A DNA stretch of 7,084 bases from positions 1 to 7,084 of the forward strand of contig JBFIPX010000172.1 of NCBI GenBank assembly GCA_041609895.1, given 5' to 3'. The notes beneath the pieces were generated by a model. That model was not told the DNA's origin. It made no database searches and was given only the letters and a program-made list of their open reading frames with translations. Both the position numbers and the translations under genes were made by a program. Positions 5,199 to 7,084 of this stretch are shown here, one piece after another; position 1 is the first letter of the stretch; each line of letters starts with the position of its first letter. Source of the DNA: JAHHLP01 sp041609895. Its GTDB lineage: Bacteria; Bacteroidota; Rhodothermia; Rhodothermales; JABDKH01.

Positions 5199-7084
5199 AT
5201 GCCAGTTCTCGCGGTCGGACTTCCCTTCTTAAATGAAATGGTGGCGCTGTTCGTCGTCAGCGTCCTGATTGCCTACGTCTGCTATCGACTGAGACTCGTG
5301 TCGATAGCAGGATTTCTTATTGCCGGTGTCGTGATTGGGCCGAATGCGCTCGGATTGGTCTACGACCAGGAGCTTGTCGACATTCTCGCCGAAGTAGGCG
5401 TGATTCTGCTTCTCTTTACGATCGGCGTTGAGTTCAGCCTTGACAAACTCTCGCGCATCAGCCGCGCGATCTTTATCGGGGGTGGTACGCAGGTTGGAGT
5501 AACAATACTAATCGTATCGGGCATCATCGTTTCGCTGGGTGCTTCGTGGCAAGCAGGCGTCTATACGGGCTGCCTCGTTGCGTTGAGTTCCACTGCGATC
5601 GTCTTGGGCCTTCTTAGCGACAGGAGGGAAACTGACACGACGCCGGGGCGGCTCTCACTTGCAATACTGATCTTCCAGGACCTCGCGATCGTCGTTATGG
5701 TGCTGCTGGTACCGATGCTGGCAAGCTCAGGCGGAACGACAAAGGACCTGCTTGTCGCTCTGGGTCAGGCGGTCTTCGTGATCGGACTTGCCATTGTCTT
5801 GGCCAGACGCGTCGTGCCATGGATTCTTGAGAAAATAGTGGCGACGCGTCGACCGGAGTTGTTCCTCCTGACCGTCGTTGCGATCTGTTTCGGTACCGCC
5901 GCAGGCACGAGTCTGTTTGGTGTGAGTCTGGCTCTCGGCGCTTTCCTGGCCGGACTGGTCGTGAGCGAAAGCCGCTATGCGGAGCAAGCGCTTGGCGAGG
6001 TGATACCGCTGCGTACGGTGTTCAATGCTGTCTTCTTTGCATCGGTCGGCATGCTCCTCGATGTCGGCTTTATCATAGACAACCCGCTGATCGTCGTTGG
6101 AGCGACGCTCGCCGTCGTGCTAATCAAGTTGTTGACGACCGCCGGAAGTGTTCTTGTACTTGGGTACCCTGTCCGAGTGGCAGCCGTATCCGGTCTGGCC
6201 CTCGCTCAGATCGGAGAGTTTTCGTTCGTACTGGAACGGGCGGGTCGCGCCGCAGGACTATCACCGGCTGCGATGGGCGAAAGCGGTGCTCAGATATTTA
6301 TCGCGGTTACAGTCATCCTCATGTTGTTGACGCCGTTCTTCGTACAGTCGTCGGAGAAGTTTGGAAACCGTTTGGCAAAAACATGGCTTGGCAAAATCGG
6401 GGCTGCTGATGAGGAGGAAGGAAAGCCGCTACCCAAGCTCGAGGATCACGTCATCGTGGCAGGGTATGGACCTGCGGGACGCAGACTCGTTCAGGTCCTG
6501 AAGGAAACCGGTATTCCATTCGTCGTTGTCGAGCTTAATCCGGAGAGCGTCCGTCAATTGGATGACGAAGGTCTGCCCGCGGTCTTCGGAGATGCAAGTC
6601 GAATCCCGATTCTGGAGAAAGCAGGGGTGCACTACGCAAAGCTTTGCGTCATCGTCATGCACGACCAGTTTGCGACGGCTCGGATTGTGCAGGTTGTCCG
6701 CTATCTCAACCCGACCATCCAGATCATCGCACGAACACGTTTCCTGCACGAAATCGATAGACTTCAGGCAATTGGTGCCGATGTTGTAGTGCCCGAAGAA
6801 ATGGAAACAACCGTCAGAATATTCTCGCAAGTTCTTGGTGCATACATGATTGCGCCTGACGAAGTCCAGCGGCACATCAAGTCATTACGGGCCGAGGACT
6901 ACGGCATTCTTCGGGGCTCCATTCAGGAGGCGCACCTCATGGTGCTGCAAGGATTGGACGAGGAAGGCCTTCACACCAGAGCGGTTGCAGTTAGGCCGGG
7001 CTCCCCGGCCGCTGGGAAGACGTTGTCGGAGTTGGAACTCCGACGAAAATATGGCCTGACGGTATTGGCTGTCCGGCGCGGCCA
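5199..7084 (+). CDS. CPA2 cation:proton antiporter with RCK domain (KefB/KefC-like), 3' end beyond window
   Basis: There are 628 codons from ATG 5199 to the window edge, uninterrupted. Residues about 12-382 form the Na+/H+ exchanger membrane domain with 12-13 helices. Motifs are AGFLIAGVVIGPNALGL (37-53), TIGVEFSLDKL (74-84), the ion-site FQDLAIV (159-165; the QD pair is typical of potassium-linked CPA2 members), GAFLAGLVVSES (247-258) and LAQIGEFSFVL (335-345). A linker (383-415) leads to a TrkA-N Rossmann domain: VIVAGYGPAGRRL with glycines 422, 424 and 427, acidic E445, and FGDAS (463-467). A TrkA-C domain begins near 575 and is cut at TVLAVRRG. It should exchange K+ (or Na+) for H+ across the inner membrane under nucleotide control; KefB/KefC relatives are also gated by glutathione adducts, which I cannot infer here. 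Met14 is an alternative start. No Shine-Dalgarno sequence is seen; the AT-rich leader (5174-5198) is typical of Bacteroidota. Confidence 0.93.
   Translation, partial: MPVLAVGLPFLNEMVALFVVSVLIAYVCYRLRLVSIAGFLIAGVVIGPNALGLVYDQELVDILAEVGVILLLFTIGVEFSLDKLSRISRAIFIGGGTQVGVTILIVSGIIVSLGASWQAGVYTGCLVALSSTAIVLGLLSDRRETDTTPGRLSLAILIFQDLAIVVMVLLVPMLASSGGTTKDLLVALGQAVFVIGLAIVLARRVVPWILEKIVATRRPELFLLTVVAICFGTAAGTSLFGVSLALGAFLAGLVVSESRYAEQALGEVIPLRTVFNAVFFASVGMLLDVGFIIDNPLIVVGATLAVVLIKLLTTAGSVLVLGYPVRVAAVSGLALAQIGEFSFVLERAGRAAGLSPAAMGESGAQIFIAVTVILMLLTPFFVQSSEKFGNRLAKTWLGKIGAADEEEGKPLPKLEDHVIVAGYGPAGRRLVQVLKETGIPFVVVELNPESVRQLDDEGLPAVFGDASRIPILEKAGVHYAKLCVIVMHDQFATARIVQVVRYLNPTIQIIARTRFLHEIDRLQAIGADVVVPEEMETTVRIFSQVLGAYMIAPDEVQRHIKSLRAEDYGILRGSIQEAHLMVLQGLDEEGLHTRAVAVRPGSPAAGKTLSELELRRKYGLTVLAVRRG
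5279..5310 (+). repeat. Perfect 11-bp inverted repeat near the 5' end of the antiporter gene
   Basis: CTGCTATCGAC (5279-5289) pairs perfectly with GTCGATAGCAG (5300-5310) around a 10-base loop. It lies 80 bases into the antiporter reading frame, over codons 27-38. In mRNA it would form a stable stem just after the start of translation. There is no T-run, so it is not a standard terminator. Confidence 0.6.
7025..7044 (+). repeat. Perfect 9-bp inverted repeat inside the antiporter RCK region
   Basis: GTCGGAGTT (7025-7033) and AACTCCGAC (7036-7044) are exact complements with a 2-base centre, within the codons for SELELRR of the TrkA-C part. No T-run follows. It may be a coding coincidence. Confidence 0.5.

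Overview
The window is a bacterial chromosomal segment with a moderately high GC content by eye. All four long genes and two small ones lie on the plus strand. The organism cannot be named from sequence alone. Several signs point to Bacteroidota or a relative such as Rhodothermota, though Gemmatimonadota is also possible: most starts lack a Shine-Dalgarno sequence, there is a perfect TAnnTTTG-type -7 element at 380-387, and the transporter and peptidase-like families are common there. This placement is an inference of low to moderate confidence.

Left edge (1-384). Two coding-like pieces sit head to head. On the minus strand, from about 150 down to the edge, is the middle of a protein carrying the signature LPTSWGTLYELS, which I associate with phage and plasmid proteins. 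On the plus strand, from about 107 to the stop at 365-367, is a hydrophilic C-terminal tail with strong coding bias. Neither has a convincing 5' end, so the boundary near 105-160 looks like a recombination junction. A near-perfect 24-bp palindrome (81-104) lies beside it.

385-1034. Two small overlapping genes (ATGA overlap at 759-762) encode an unrecognised beta-rich soluble protein and a two-helix membrane protein. They look like a coupled unit of unknown function.

1091-4305. A secreted DUF885-family protein, whose usual HExxPGH metal motif is absent, is followed after 146 bases by a YfcC/DcuC-type multi-pass carrier. A peptide hydrolysis and uptake pair is plausible but inferred.

4380-7084. 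A six-helix voltage-gated potassium channel with a TVGYGD filter is followed after 72 bases by a CPA2 cation:proton antiporter with a C-terminal RCK (TrkA-N/TrkA-C) regulatory part, cut by the window end. Together they form a potassium and pH homeostasis block: a voltage-controlled potassium pore beside a nucleotide-controlled cation/proton exchanger. The antiporter gene contains two strong inverted repeats, at 5279-5310 and 7025-7044.

Nothing in the window looks like a CRISPR array, tRNA, rRNA, complete insertion sequence or recognised defence system. The least explained parts are the left-edge junction, the small gene pair and the altered DUF885 active site.
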